From Desulfacinum hydrothermale DSM 13146 (lineage in GTDB: Bacteria > Desulfobacterota > Syntrophobacteria > Syntrophobacterales > DSM-9756), in assembly GCF_900176285.1 (NCBI RefSeq), contig NZ_FWXF01000013.1, positions 1 through 64,000 on the forward strand: DNA of 64,000 nucleotides. The letters are read 5' to 3'. Shown here piece by piece: positions 34,865-43,324 of the stretch; positions within the stretch are counted from its first letter, which is position 1, and each line of letters begins with the position of its first letter. The notes beneath the pieces are model-generated. The model was not told where the DNA came from. It worked only from the letters and a program-made list of their open reading frames with translations, and did not search any database. A program made the translations under genes and the position numbers.

Positions 34865-35128
34865 ATGCCACCCAAACATTCCCATCGGTTCGTGGAAGAT
34901 TACGACGGCATGGTAGCCTTCGGCTTTTCCCGCGACGTGGACGAAAAGACCCTGATGGTCTACCTGCAAAAATTCTCCGACGACGACCTGTTGAAGATGC
35001 TCCTGCCCCGGCTCTCCCATTCGGAGATGGAAAGCCTCTTTGATCTGCTTTCGGAACTCATGCGAAAGCATCTGTCCGACAACGAATACCACGCCTATTT
35101 CCTCAAAGAAGAGAAGGAACACCCTTAG
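34865..35128 (+). CDS. Small cytosolic protein of unknown function
   Basis: A protein of 87 residues, MPPKHSHRFVEDYDGMVAFGFSRD... KFSDDDLLKMLLPRLSHSEMESLFDLLSELMRKHLSD..., ending KEEKEHP. It is acidic and helical, without membrane segments. The ATG at 34865 follows AGAGGAGGG, so translation is well supported. I recall similar short cytoplasmic proteins in sulfate-reducing bacteria but cannot give a function. It is followed immediately by repeat family R copy B. Confidence 0.7.
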   Translation: MPPKHSHRFVEDYDGMVAFGFSRDVDEKTLMVYLQKFSDDDLLKMLLPRLSHSEMESLFDLLSELMRKHLSDNEYHAYFLKEEKEHP

Positions 35129-35129
35129 C

Positions 35130-35275
35130 CTGCCCGACAAGGGTCTTCCGGCCTTTTGGGGCTTTCTGACCCGTTGCCCTTCCTCTGTGCCATGTGGTCT
35201 TTTTTTGAGCTCTCAGACAGCCTTGATAGGGGCGGGTTCGGAGCCCGCCCCTATTGCGGCAGGGCCAGGCCGGTA
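35130..35275 (+). repeat. Dispersed repeat family R, copy B
   Basis: Contains CCGACAAGG... GGCTTTCTGACCCGTTG... TGTGCCATGTGGTCTTTTTTTGAGCTCTCAGACAGCC, then a hairpin GGGGCGGGTTC / GAGCCCGCCCC. It directly abuts the truncated 5' end of the RAYT remnant, as if it replaced the first ~25 codons of that gene. Confidence 0.75.
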
Positions 35276-35490
35276 AGGCGGGCGCCTATTTCGTCACCAT
35301 CGTTACCCAGGACCGGGCGTGTTTGTTCGGCCACATCGTGGACGGCGAAATGCGGCTGAACGCCTATGGGAAAATCGTCCGCGCGGAATGGTTCAAAACC
35401 GCTCAGGTACGGCCGTATGTGGTGTTGCATGAAGACGAATTCGTGGTGATGCCCAACCACATCCATGGCATCATTTGGATTGTGGATGAT

Positions 35491-35519
35491 GTAGGGGCAC
35501 GGCGGCGCCGTGCCCCTAC
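35491..35519. repeat. REP hairpin, copy 1 (in frame inside the RAYT remnant)
   Basis: A 29-base inverted repeat: arm GTAGGGGCACGGC, centre GGC, arm GCCGTGCCCCTAC. It is identical to the copy at 35687-35715 and contributes the residues GARRRRAP to the reading frame. Confidence 0.9.
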
Positions 35520-35686
35520 CGTGGAACAATTCGGCAAACCGGTGCCCGGTTCCATCCCCACAATCATCCGTGCCTTCAAATCCGCCGTTACCCAGCGGAT
35601 CAACGGCCTGCAGGGCACATCGGGGGGTGTTGTGTGGCAACGCAACTATTACGAGCACATTATCCGTGATGAGGAATCCCTGAACA

Positions 35687-35715
35687 GTAGGGGCACGGCG
35701 GCGCCGTGCCCCTAC
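35687..35715. repeat. REP hairpin, copy 2 (disrupts the RAYT remnant)
   Basis: Identical in all 29 bases to 35491-35519. Its insertion after the EESLN codons introduces a stop (TAG at 35716) and shifts the frame of the remaining C-terminal codons. Confidence 0.9.
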
Positions 35716-35876
35716 TAGCCAATATATCCTCAACAACCCTGTACGCTGGCCCTTCGACCGAGAGAATCCTTGCGCCCTGCCAACGGAAACGAGGGGACCA
35801 TGGCAAATGCGACCGAATTCGATCGATTCTTAATCGGTGAAATTGCGCCTATCCATAAGACTATATCACGGCAGAT

Positions 35877-36592
35877 GTGTCGCTGCATACTTTTAACCCA
35901 AAAGAACGATTAGTAAAGCGACAATCGATGGCGTGGAAGTGACCAAGGAGACGATCACCGGGCGGGGTGGTTTGAGTCTGTTTTTCCGCTATCTTCGCAA
36001 CATCCAGATCTTCCCGCAGATTGATACTTTTTTCGGCTCCATGCGTCGCAGCCGCAAGGGACAACCGGTCACAGAGATTTTCAAACAGGTGTTGTGTTTT
36101 TTCTTGGATGGTACCAGTCGACATCTGGTCTTCTTTGACACGTTGGCCAAGGATGCGGGCTATGCCGCCGTCATAGAGAGCGAGGCCGCCAGCATGCTTT
36201 CTTCCCACAGTGTGAAGCGTTTCTTTCGCTCTTTCTGGTGGCCGCGCATCTACCTGTTCCGACACCTTTTACAACGGTTGTTTTTGTGGCGCCTCAAGCT
36301 AGAAGCGCCCGATGTAGTCATTTTGGGCATCGACACCATGGTCATGGACAATGACGAGGCCAAGGTGCGCCACGGCGTCAGACCCACCTACAAACGCGTC
36401 AAGGAATTTCAGCCCTTGCAGATGACCTGGCGCCAATTCGTGATCGATGCGGCGTTTCGCCGTGGAGATGCACATAGCAACAACGGCGATACGGTCGAGA
36501 AGATGGTTCACCACGCGGTAGCCAGAATTCGCAAGCGCTATCGACCGGACGCGCCCATCATCGTTCGAATGGACACTGGACCGCCCCAATAG
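35877..36592 (+). pseudogene. IS1380-type transposase, frameshifted and 3'-truncated
   Basis: From a possible GTG at 35877 one frame gives MSLHTFNPKERLVKR. A second frame then continues ATIDGVEVTKETITGRGGLSLFFRYL... to RKRYRPDAPIIVRMDTGPPQ and a stop. The two parts belong to one IS1380-like transposase, with a frameshift near 35918. At RMD(S/T)G the family normally continues for some 200 more residues with the remaining catalytic acids, which are missing. The first DDE-type acid is probably in VILGIDTMVMDNDEA. It is inactive, lies between the RAYT remnant and cobD, and has distinctly lower G+C than the neighbours. I did not find terminal inverted repeats. Confidence 0.8.
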
Positions 36593-36644
36593 GCTCTCTT
36601 GGAATGGTGCCCAGTTCATTAGACCGTGCGTGCATTGGAATCGC

Positions 36645-37772
36645 TCAATTTAGGTACAGGGAAAGACCCGAGCGTTTTTCGCCTTTTGACTCCGCCTGGA
36701 CCCAGCGGGCCAGAGCGTCCAGGAGCCGATCGTTTTGACCGGGAAGGCGCACGGCGATCCGAAAGTCGCGGGAAGTCAACCCGTCGAAGGAAGCACATTC
36801 GCGGATGAGGAGTCGGTCCCGGCGAAGCAGGGCGTCTTGGAGGGCCAAGGAATCGGGCAATGTCTCGTGCAAGCGAACCAGAAGGTAGTTGGCCCGGCCG
36901 GGAAGCACCGAAAAACCACCCCTGTGTTCCAGCTCCCCTTTCAGGCGGTCCCGCTCCCCGTTGACCAGCTCCAGGGTTTCCCTTCGGTAGTCTTCCTGGC
37001 CCAAGCAGTAGGCGCCCGCCACCTGGGCCAGCGTGTTGACGGACCACGGGGGCAGGTGCCGGGCGGTTGCCGCCGAGATCTCCGGGGAAGCCAGCAGGTA
37101 TCCCAGCCGAAGTCCCGGAATGCCGTAAAATTTCGTCATGGACCGAATGAGAACCATCCGCGGATGGTCTTCCAGGTGTGGGAGGAAGGAGGCCTCTTCA
37201 CAAAAGTCGATGAAGACCTCATCCACCACCAGGGCCATGCCCCGCCGCCGGGTCTCGTCCACCAGCCATGCCCGCATGGACCGGGAAAGGAGGGTCCCCG
37301 ACGGGCTTCCCGGGTGGGTCACCAGCAACGCCTGGGGCCGGTCCCGATCCAGGCACTCCAAGAGCTGGTCGGCCGTGGGCTGCAGCCCGTTATCCCAGTG
37401 TGCCTGGCATCTTGCCACGGCCACCCCGCTCACGGTAAAGGCCCGCACGTACTCGGTGAAGGTGGGAAGCGCCGTGAGGACCCGGGAAACGTGAAGAACC
37501 CTGGGAAGGGCGTAGATGAGCTCCGTGGATCCGTTGCCCACCACCACCTGTTGGGGAGCCACACCGTGGCGCCGTGCCAGAGCGTCCACCAGGATGCGGT
37601 TATGGATGTCCGGATAGTGCTGAAGACGCCCGTAGGCGGCCACCAGCGCGTCCAGCAAGCCCGGAGGCGGGCCCAGGGGATTGATGCTGGCACTGAAATC
37701 CAACACGTCCTCCGGAGCGCATCCCAGGCGCCGAGCCGTTTCGTAGACGTTTCCGCCGTGAATCCTTTCCAT
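36645..37772 (-). CDS. cobD: Threonine-phosphate decarboxylase-like aminotransferase of cobalamin synthesis
   Basis: A protein of 375 residues of PLP fold type I. The start MERIHGGNVYETARRLG is typical of CobD/HisC-like proteins. Motifs are DFSASINPLGPPPG, GNGSTELIYALPR (~82-94) and the PLP lysine in SMTKFYGIPGLRLGY (~225-240). Threonine-phosphate decarboxylase supplies (R)-1-amino-2-propanol phosphate for the nucleotide loop of cobalamin. Histidinol-phosphate aminotransferase is the main alternative, but the cbiB and cobQ genes directly upstream on the same strand favour CobD. The ATG at 37772 is used, with GAGGAG about ten bases before it. The stop is about 50 bases from the IS remnant. Confidence 0.87.
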   Translation of the reverse strand: MERIHGGNVYETARRLGCAPEDVLDFSASINPLGPPPGLLDALVAAYGRLQHYPDIHNRILVDALARRHGVAPQQVVVGNGSTELIYALPRVLHVSRVLTALPTFTEYVRAFTVSGVAVARCQAHWDNGLQPTADQLLECLDRDRPQALLVTHPGSPSGTLLSRSMRAWLVDETRRRGMALVVDEVFIDFCEEASFLPHLEDHPRMVLIRSMTKFYGIPGLRLGYLLASPEISAATARHLPPWSVNTLAQVAGAYCLGQEDYRRETLELVNGERDRLKGELEHRGGFSVLPGRANYLLVRLHETLPDSLALQDALLRRDRLLIRECASFDGLTSRDFRIAVRLPGQNDRLLDALARWVQAESKGEKRSGLSLYLN

Positions 37773-37829
37773 CTTCCATCCGCTCCTCGCCCCATGGCGG
37801 CCCGGGTTCCGGGGCCGCCCCATCGGCCA

Positions 37830-38828
37830 TCACCCCCACAACGCCCGCGCCAGGGCGGCCAGAAAGGCCGCCGCGGCCGAAACAGTAAAAAGAAGGCGCG
37901 TCGTGTGGCGGAAAGCCCTTTCGTCCGGCACCGTAAGGGGGTCTCCCAGCGAGGGCTTCTCAACCGCCCGGCCGAAATAGACCCCCGGGCCTCCCAGTTG
38001 CACGCCCAGCAGGCCCGCCACCGCCGCTTCCGGAAAACCCGCGTTGGGACTCTTGTGCTTTCGGGCGTCCCGCTTCAAAACCGCCCACCCGCGGCGCAGA
38101 TCCAATCCCCACAGGGTTCCCGCCGCCAGGAGGAGCACGGCGGTAAGTCTTGCTGGAACATAGTTGAAGAGATCGTCCATACGGGCGGAAAACCACCCGA
38201 AGTCCCGATAACGTTCGTTGTTGTATCCCACCATGGAATCCAGGGTGTTGACCGTCTTGTAGACAACCGCCCCCACGGGCCCGGCCAGGGCCAGGTAGAA
38301 AAGGGGCGCCACCACCCCGTCGGAAAGGTTCTCGGAAACCGTTTCCACCAGGGCCCGCCAGATGCCTTCTTCGTCCAGATGGCCCGTGTCCCGGCTGACG
38401 ATGCGCGACAGGAGCCGCCGGGCCTCCTGTAGCCTGCCGGCGCTCAGGGCCCGGGCCACCGCAGCGGATTCATCGTAGAGGCTCCGTGTGGCCAGACACG
38501 TGTAGGCGATCCAAACTCCCAGCAAGGCGGCGGGAAAAGGGTGGATCAGGTGGCACACCAGAAGGGCCCCCGTCACCACGGCGCCCACGGCCCCGAGGAC
38601 GGCCATCCAGAAGGCGATCCCCAGGACGCGGAGCCTCCCATCCGAGGCCCCATCCGGCTCCAGGACCGTGGAAAAACCGCTCTTGCGCTCGCTATCCAGG
38701 TAGAAGACACCTTCGGCCTTTTCGATGAGCCGTCCGATCCAGCGTACCGGGTGCGGCCAGCTCGGAGGATCGCCCAGCAGGAGATCCGCCACGTAGGCGG
38801 TCAGCACATGAGATACCGAAAAGGTCAT
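37830..38828 (-). CDS. cbiB: Adenosylcobinamide-phosphate synthase
   Basis: A protein of 332 residues. It starts MTFSVSHVLTAYVADLLLGDPPSWPHPVRWIGRLI, the canonical CbiB opening (DxxxGDPxxxPHPVRxxG). Several membrane segments follow (about 50-75, 150-175, 205-225, 310-330). Conserved motifs include SRDTGHLDEEGIWRALVETVSENLSDG (split: SRDT, VETVSENLSDG) and VNTLDSMVGYNNERYRDFGW. This inner-membrane enzyme attaches aminopropanol (phosphate) to adenosylcobyric acid. It lies 57 bases upstream of cobD in the same operon. Confidence 0.95.
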   Translation of the reverse strand: MTFSVSHVLTAYVADLLLGDPPSWPHPVRWIGRLIEKAEGVFYLDSERKSGFSTVLEPDGASDGRLRVLGIAFWMAVLGAVGAVVTGALLVCHLIHPFPAALLGVWIAYTCLATRSLYDESAAVARALSAGRLQEARRLLSRIVSRDTGHLDEEGIWRALVETVSENLSDGVVAPLFYLALAGPVGAVVYKTVNTLDSMVGYNNERYRDFGWFSARMDDLFNYVPARLTAVLLLAAGTLWGLDLRRGWAVLKRDARKHKSPNAGFPEAAVAGLLGVQLGGPGVYFGRAVEKPSLGDPLTVPDERAFRHTTRLLFTVSAAAAFLAALARALWG

Positions 38829-38969
38829 GGCCCCTCCACTCCACCGTCCAGCTCAACTTGCATCCCGAAAGCACGTCCTGACAACCGATGAAAGCCTGAA
38901 CCCGTGACAGGCATCCGCCAAGCAGAGTTCTACGGGTTGCCGGCCAACATTCTTCCTTGCGCCTTTTGC

Positions 38970-40532
38970 TCAGATTCCCACGATCCGATAGATGCGCTCC
39001 ATATCGCAGTGGCTTCGCACATGGTCGGCCAGAAGATCGTACTGCGCCTCCTTCCAGCGGCCGTAGTTGACAATTTCCGGCCGGGCCCGCTTGTGGCTTC
39101 TTTCCTCCAGGAAGGAAAGGAAGGCCCGGCGGAAAGCGTCGTTGTCAAAAATCCCGTGGATGTAGGTCCCCCAAACCCGGCCGTCGGTCGAAGACAGGCC
39201 GTCATCGGCATCGGCGGTGGAAACGTCCCGTCCGTTTCGGGAAAGGATTCGAAAGCACGCGCGTACCCCTTCCGCCAGGGGACGACTGCGCCCCATGTGG
39301 ATTTCGTAGCCATGCAAGAGCTTCGATGGGGAAAGATCCCGCCCTCCCAACCGGTTGTCCGGGTGGAGGCGGGCCATGACCTGGGTCGTCACCTTTTCCC
39401 AGGCCATCTCCGTGGCCATGGGAAGGAGGCCCAGACCGGGCGTTTCCCGAACACGGCTTTCCACTCCGTGCGGATCGGTGATCCGTTCCCCCAGCATCTG
39501 GTAGCCGCCGCAAATCCCCACCACCACGCCGCCGGCCTTGAAGTAGGCTCGAACGGCATCGGCCATGCCGCTGCGTTCCAGAGCCAGCATATCCTCCAGG
39601 GTGTTCTTGCTCCCGGGAAGCACCACCGCGTCGAAGCGGAACACATCCCCGGGCTGGTCGAAGTAGGCCAGTTCCACTCCCGGATCGTGTTCAAAGCAGT
39701 CGAAATCGGTATAGTTGGAAAGGAAGGGTAGGCGCACCACGCCGAGAGCGAGCTTGCCGTCGGAATCTGCCGGCGACCTCCGGCCCATGCGCCGGCCCAG
39801 CGCCACACTGTCCTCTTCGGGAAGGGCGATGTGGTCGAAATGGGGCACCACCCCCAGCACGGGCTTTCCGGAGCGCGCCTCCAAGATATCCACCCCCGAT
39901 GTGAACAGATCCGGATCCCCCCGAAGCTTGTTCACCATGAAGCCGGCGAGGAGGTCCTGCTCGTCCGGGTCCATGAGCATATAGGAGCCCAGCAGGGCGG
40001 CGAAGATCCCGCCCCGGTCGATGTCTCCCACCAGGATGGAAGGCGCCCGGGCCATCCTGGCCATGGCCAGGTTGACCAGGTCGTGCTCTTTCAGGTTGAG
40101 CTCCACGGCGCTTCCCGCCCCTTCCAACACCACGATGTCGTAGCGTTTCGAAAGCCGCTCGAAGGCCTCCCGCACCACGGGAACCAATCGTTTTTTGGTG
40201 GCGTAGTAGTCCTTGGCCGAAAGGTTTCCCACGGCCTTTCCCAGCACGATCACCTGAGATCCCATGGTGGAGGTGGGCTTGAGTAGGATGGGGTTCATGT
40301 CCACGTGGGGCTCGATCCCGGCCGCTTCCGCCTGCACCACCTGGGCGCGGCCCATTTCGCCCCCCTCCGGCGTGATGTAGGAATTGAGGGCCATGTTCTG
40401 GGCCTTGAAGGGAGCCACCCGCAAGCCGTCCTGCTTGAAGATGCGGCAGAAGGCCGCGGCCAGGACGCTTTTGCCCACATCGGATCCGGTGCCCAGGAAC
40501 ATGAGGGTCCTGGCGCGTCTTTTGACCATCAT
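38970..40532 (-). CDS. cobQ: Cobyric acid synthase (glutamine-dependent)
   Basis: A protein of 520 residues. An N-terminal ATP-dependent domain (LMFLGTGSDVGKSVLAAAFCRIF, with APFKAQNMALNS) precedes a C-terminal glutamine amidotransferase domain. The amidotransferase nucleophile is the cysteine in VVGICGGYQMLGE (~357), and the partner histidine is in WGTYIHGIFDN. It amidates four carboxyl groups of adenosylcobyrinic a,c-diamide. The start at 40532 follows GAGAAAAGGTGACG; an adjacent ATG three bases on is equally possible. Order on this strand: cobQ - cbiB - cobD. Confidence 0.95.
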   Translation of the reverse strand: MMVKRRARTLMFLGTGSDVGKSVLAAAFCRIFKQDGLRVAPFKAQNMALNSYITPEGGEMGRAQVVQAEAAGIEPHVDMNPILLKPTSTMGSQVIVLGKAVGNLSAKDYYATKKRLVPVVREAFERLSKRYDIVVLEGAGSAVELNLKEHDLVNLAMARMARAPSILVGDIDRGGIFAALLGSYMLMDPDEQDLLAGFMVNKLRGDPDLFTSGVDILEARSGKPVLGVVPHFDHIALPEEDSVALGRRMGRRSPADSDGKLALGVVRLPFLSNYTDFDCFEHDPGVELAYFDQPGDVFRFDAVVLPGSKNTLEDMLALERSGMADAVRAYFKAGGVVVGICGGYQMLGERITDPHGVESRVRETPGLGLLPMATEMAWEKVTTQVMARLHPDNRLGGRDLSPSKLLHGYEIHMGRSRPLAEGVRACFRILSRNGRDVSTADADDGLSSTDGRVWGTYIHGIFDNDAFRRAFLSFLEERSHKRARPEIVNYGRWKEAQYDLLADHVRSHCDMERIYRIVGI

Positions 40533-40629
40533 CGTCACCTTTTCTCTGGATCTCCCATAAGGCGGGGAGAGTAGCACAGGCCATCCCGTGGATCCAGCCA
40601 CTACTTGAGGTCATGAGATTTCCAACACG

Positions 40630-40658
40630 TTGTCTTCTGTTGCACCGGGTTGTATCCT
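40630..40658 (+). promoter_or_regulatory. Possible sigma-70 promoter of the phosphotransferase gene
   Basis: TTGTCT (40630-40635), a 17-base spacer and TATCCT (40653-40658) lie about 57 bases before the ATG at 40715, in the divergent gap with cobQ. Confidence 0.4.
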
Positions 40659-40714
40659 TAAATCGGAAGCTCACCCTGACATCCCACAACAATCAAAGGA
40701 GGGGGAACGCCCCC

Positions 40715-43324
40715 ATGGCCGGCATCATTCCCTGGATTCGCAACCGACTGAGTCATTTTCGGCCTAATAGGCCGCGCAATTTACGTCATGACTACGACAA
40801 TTTCGTAAAACTCATGGCGGAACATGATTTCGCCCTGGAAATATTGAATGAACTTGCAGACTACGATCGTGGAAAGGGAATCGCCACCATTCCTTATCTA
40901 CAAAATACAGCCAAAAAGCTCACCCTCAGCGCCCAGACCGTGGTTCACCTGCTCAATGAGCTCTCGGACAATCAATTTGCTGATCTGGCATGCGTGTGCG
41001 ACCGGCTCGTTCAGCAGATTCGAGACGTGGTCACCGGAACGGAAGAACCCATCTTTACACCCACGGCCGTCTTCTTGACACAGATCACCCAGGAGATGGC
41101 CGACAAAGTCGGCAACAAGATGGCAAGCCTGGGAGAGGTCCGCAACCGTATCGGACTTCCGGTTCCCGACGGGTTTGCCACCACGGTATGTGCCTACAGC
41201 CAATTCATGGAATACTCTCATTTGGACCTGGCCATCAGCAAACTGCTGGAAGCCGAGGAAAGTGACGAACCCGATCGACTGCTTCTGCTGGAAAAGAATA
41301 TCAAATCACTCATCCGCCAAGCCCCCCTGCCTTACGATTTGGCTTCCTCGCTGAAGACGGGCTACGAAAAGATCCTGTCCGGGAGCTCGGGCCGCTTTGC
41401 AAGCTTCCGCAGCAGCGCTTTGGGGGAAGACTCGGAATCGTCTTTTGCGGGTCAATACACATCCGTCCTGAATGTGCCCCCCCACGGCATTGAAGAGGCC
41501 TACAAAGAGGTGGTGGCGAGTAAGTACAATGCCCGTGCCATCTACTATCGCCGCAAAAGAGGGTATCGCAACGAAGACATCGGGATGCCGGTCGGAATCA
41601 TCCAGATGGTGCCCGCCACGGTATCTGGAGTTATCTATACCGAAGATCCCAACCACCCCGGCAGCAACCGGGTGACCATCAGCGCTCTTTGGGGCCTGGG
41701 CCCCTTGCTGGTGGACGGTGAGGTGACACCTGATACGTTCGTTGTTGAAAAGCAAGAAAAGCTCGTCATCGTGGAAAAACAGACGGCCACGAAGCGGGTC
41801 ATGCTGGTCCCGGCACCCGAAGGAGGAATCCAGAAAACCCGCGTTCCCGAAGACAAGCGGGATGTGCCGTGTTTGACCGATGAGCAGCTTCAGCAGCTGC
41901 TCCTCTGGGCGCTTCAAATCGAGAACCATTTTCGGTGGCCCCAGGATATTGAGTGGGCCATTGATCCGGACGGCCGCATCTTTATCCTTCAGACGCGCCC
42001 GCTGAGCCTGGTGGAATCCGTCATTCCATCCCTACCGGACCTGACGGATCACGATCTTCTGCTGGAAGGGGGCCAGACGGCCTGCGGCGGTGCGGGGGCC
42101 GGCCCGGTTTATCGGGTGCGGACGGAAGAGGATCTGGCAGGTTGCCCCAAAGGAGCGGTGCTGGTGACCCATAGGACGTCGGCCCGATTGGTAAAGGTCA
42201 TGGATCGCGTCAACGCCATTGTTACCAATGTGGGAAGCTTGACCGATCATATGGCTTCTTTATCCCGGGAATTTCATGTCCCCACGTTGGTGAACACGAA
42301 AACGGCAACCAAGAAGCTCCACGAAGGGCACTGGGCCATCGTGGATGCCAGTAATAAGAAGGTTTACAAAGCTGCGTGGGGCGAGATGGCGGGTTGGTGC
42401 CCGCTGGAAAAACAACCCCTACTGAACATCAAGTCGACGCAATCCCATCGTATCCTCCGTCGTCTGGTCTCCCTGGTCGTTCCACTGAAGCTATGTGACC
42501 CCGAGTCGCCCGATTTTAGGGCCAATCGTTGCCAAACGCTCCACGACGTGATCCGGTTTGCCCACGAAATGGCCATCCGAGCTATGCATGACAAGGCAAT
42601 GAACTTGGGAAGATTCGGCCGACACCATCAGGCCTTTCTTATGGAAAGCCCATTGCCCTTGCGCGTTTACATCATCGACTTGGATCACGTCGTGCGTCGC
42701 GGGAAAGATTCCAAGACAACCATCGCTCCGCAAGACGTGGAATCGCCTCTTTTCAAGGCCTTTTGGGAAGGCCTTGCCGATGAACGGTTGCAATGGAACC
42801 GCCTCGAATCCAGCTCTTTGGACCTAAAGGGGTTCTTTTCCGCCATGTCCCAAGCCATGGCGGAAATGTCTCTCACCCAGCAAGACATGGGAGCCAACTA
42901 CATCATTTTGGCCGAAGACTACCTCAACGCGAACTTTCGTTTCGGCTACCATTTCACAACGGTTGATGCCTATGTCTCTCACCACGCCGAAGACAACCAT
43001 ATCTCATTCACATTCAAAGGAGGCGCGGCCCCTCTGGAGCGAAGGACGAGAAGAGTTGAGCTCATCCGTACCATCCTCAGCCGCTTGGGCTTTAACGTGA
43101 AGACAACCCGCGATTTCTTGAAGGCGCAAACGAAACACGCTCCCGCACGGGAGTGTCTCGAAAAGCTGAGCCAACTGGGATCCCTCATTGGATCAACCCG
43201 CTTGTTGGATATGGCTCTCGTCAATGATGAACTTGTGGAAAAATGCGCTCAACGGTTCCTGAGCGGCGACTATTGTCTGGGAGTGATCTGTGGACAAGAC
43301 TCAGCCCCGTCCACGTCTCGCTGA
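40715..43324 (+). CDS. PEP synthase/dikinase-like phosphotransferase with unrecognised C-terminal domain
   Basis: A protein of 869 residues. Residues 1-125 are helical and unassigned. Residues ~130-435 match the ATP-binding domain of PEP synthase and dikinases (GNKMASLGEV, FASFRSSALGEDSESSFAGQYTS split as RSSALGED and SFAGQY, then QDIEWAID and LQTRPL). Residues ~465-555 are the swivelling phosphohistidine domain; the motif TNVGSLTDHMASLSREFHVP carries the histidine in place of the usual TSHAAI. The C-terminal ~300 residues do not resemble the PEP/pyruvate TIM barrel. The architecture is therefore closer to rifampin-phosphotransferase-type proteins with an unknown acceptor. G+C is visibly lower than in neighbours (40801-40860 has 24 G/C of 60), suggesting transfer. 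Its 3' end overlaps cbiA tail to tail by 24 bases. The start has a strong AAAGGAGGGGG leader. Confidence 0.8.
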   Translation: MAGIIPWIRNRLSHFRPNRPRNLRHDYDNFVKLMAEHDFALEILNELADYDRGKGIATIPYLQNTAKKLTLSAQTVVHLLNELSDNQFADLACVCDRLVQQIRDVVTGTEEPIFTPTAVFLTQITQEMADKVGNKMASLGEVRNRIGLPVPDGFATTVCAYSQFMEYSHLDLAISKLLEAEESDEPDRLLLLEKNIKSLIRQAPLPYDLASSLKTGYEKILSGSSGRFASFRSSALGEDSESSFAGQYTSVLNVPPHGIEEAYKEVVASKYNARAIYYRRKRGYRNEDIGMPVGIIQMVPATVSGVIYTEDPNHPGSNRVTISALWGLGPLLVDGEVTPDTFVVEKQEKLVIVEKQTATKRVMLVPAPEGGIQKTRVPEDKRDVPCLTDEQLQQLLLWALQIENHFRWPQDIEWAIDPDGRIFILQTRPLSLVESVIPSLPDLTDHDLLLEGGQTACGGAGAGPVYRVRTEEDLAGCPKGAVLVTHRTSARLVKVMDRVNAIVTNVGSLTDHMASLSREFHVPTLVNTKTATKKLHEGHWAIVDASNKKVYKAAWGEMAGWCPLEKQPLLNIKSTQSHRILRRLVSLVVPLKLCDPESPDFRANRCQTLHDVIRFAHEMAIRAMHDKAMNLGRFGRHHQAFLMESPLPLRVYIIDLDHVVRRGKDSKTTIAPQDVESPLFKAFWEGLADERLQWNRLESSSLDLKGFFSAMSQAMAEMSLTQQDMGANYIILAEDYLNANFRFGYHFTTVDAYVSHHAEDNHISFTFKGGAAPLERRTRRVELIRTILSRLGFNVKTTRDFLKAQTKHAPARECLEKLSQLGSLIGSTRLLDMALVNDELVEKCAQRFLSGDYCLGVICGQDSAPSTSR

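Larger units (their letters stand above)
35254..35781 (+). pseudogene. RAYT-type (Y1) transposase remnant interrupted by REP hairpins
   Basis: The frame reads AGAYFVTIVTQDRACLFGHI (N-terminal beta strand), then EFVVMPNHIHGIIWI with the metal-binding HxH. A middle stretch SIPTIIRAFKSAVTQRINGL leads into WQRNYYEHIIRDEESLN. These are hallmarks of REP-associated tyrosine transposases. The usual N-terminal ~25 residues are missing. After EESLN an inserted hairpin (35687-35715) brings a stop at 35716; the displaced rest of the gene (coding for QYILNNPVRWPFDREN) is readable out of frame downstream to about 35775. A second, identical hairpin at 35491-35519 is read in frame as GARRRRAPT. The catalytic tyrosine is presumably in RNYYEHI. 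Confidence 0.85.
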
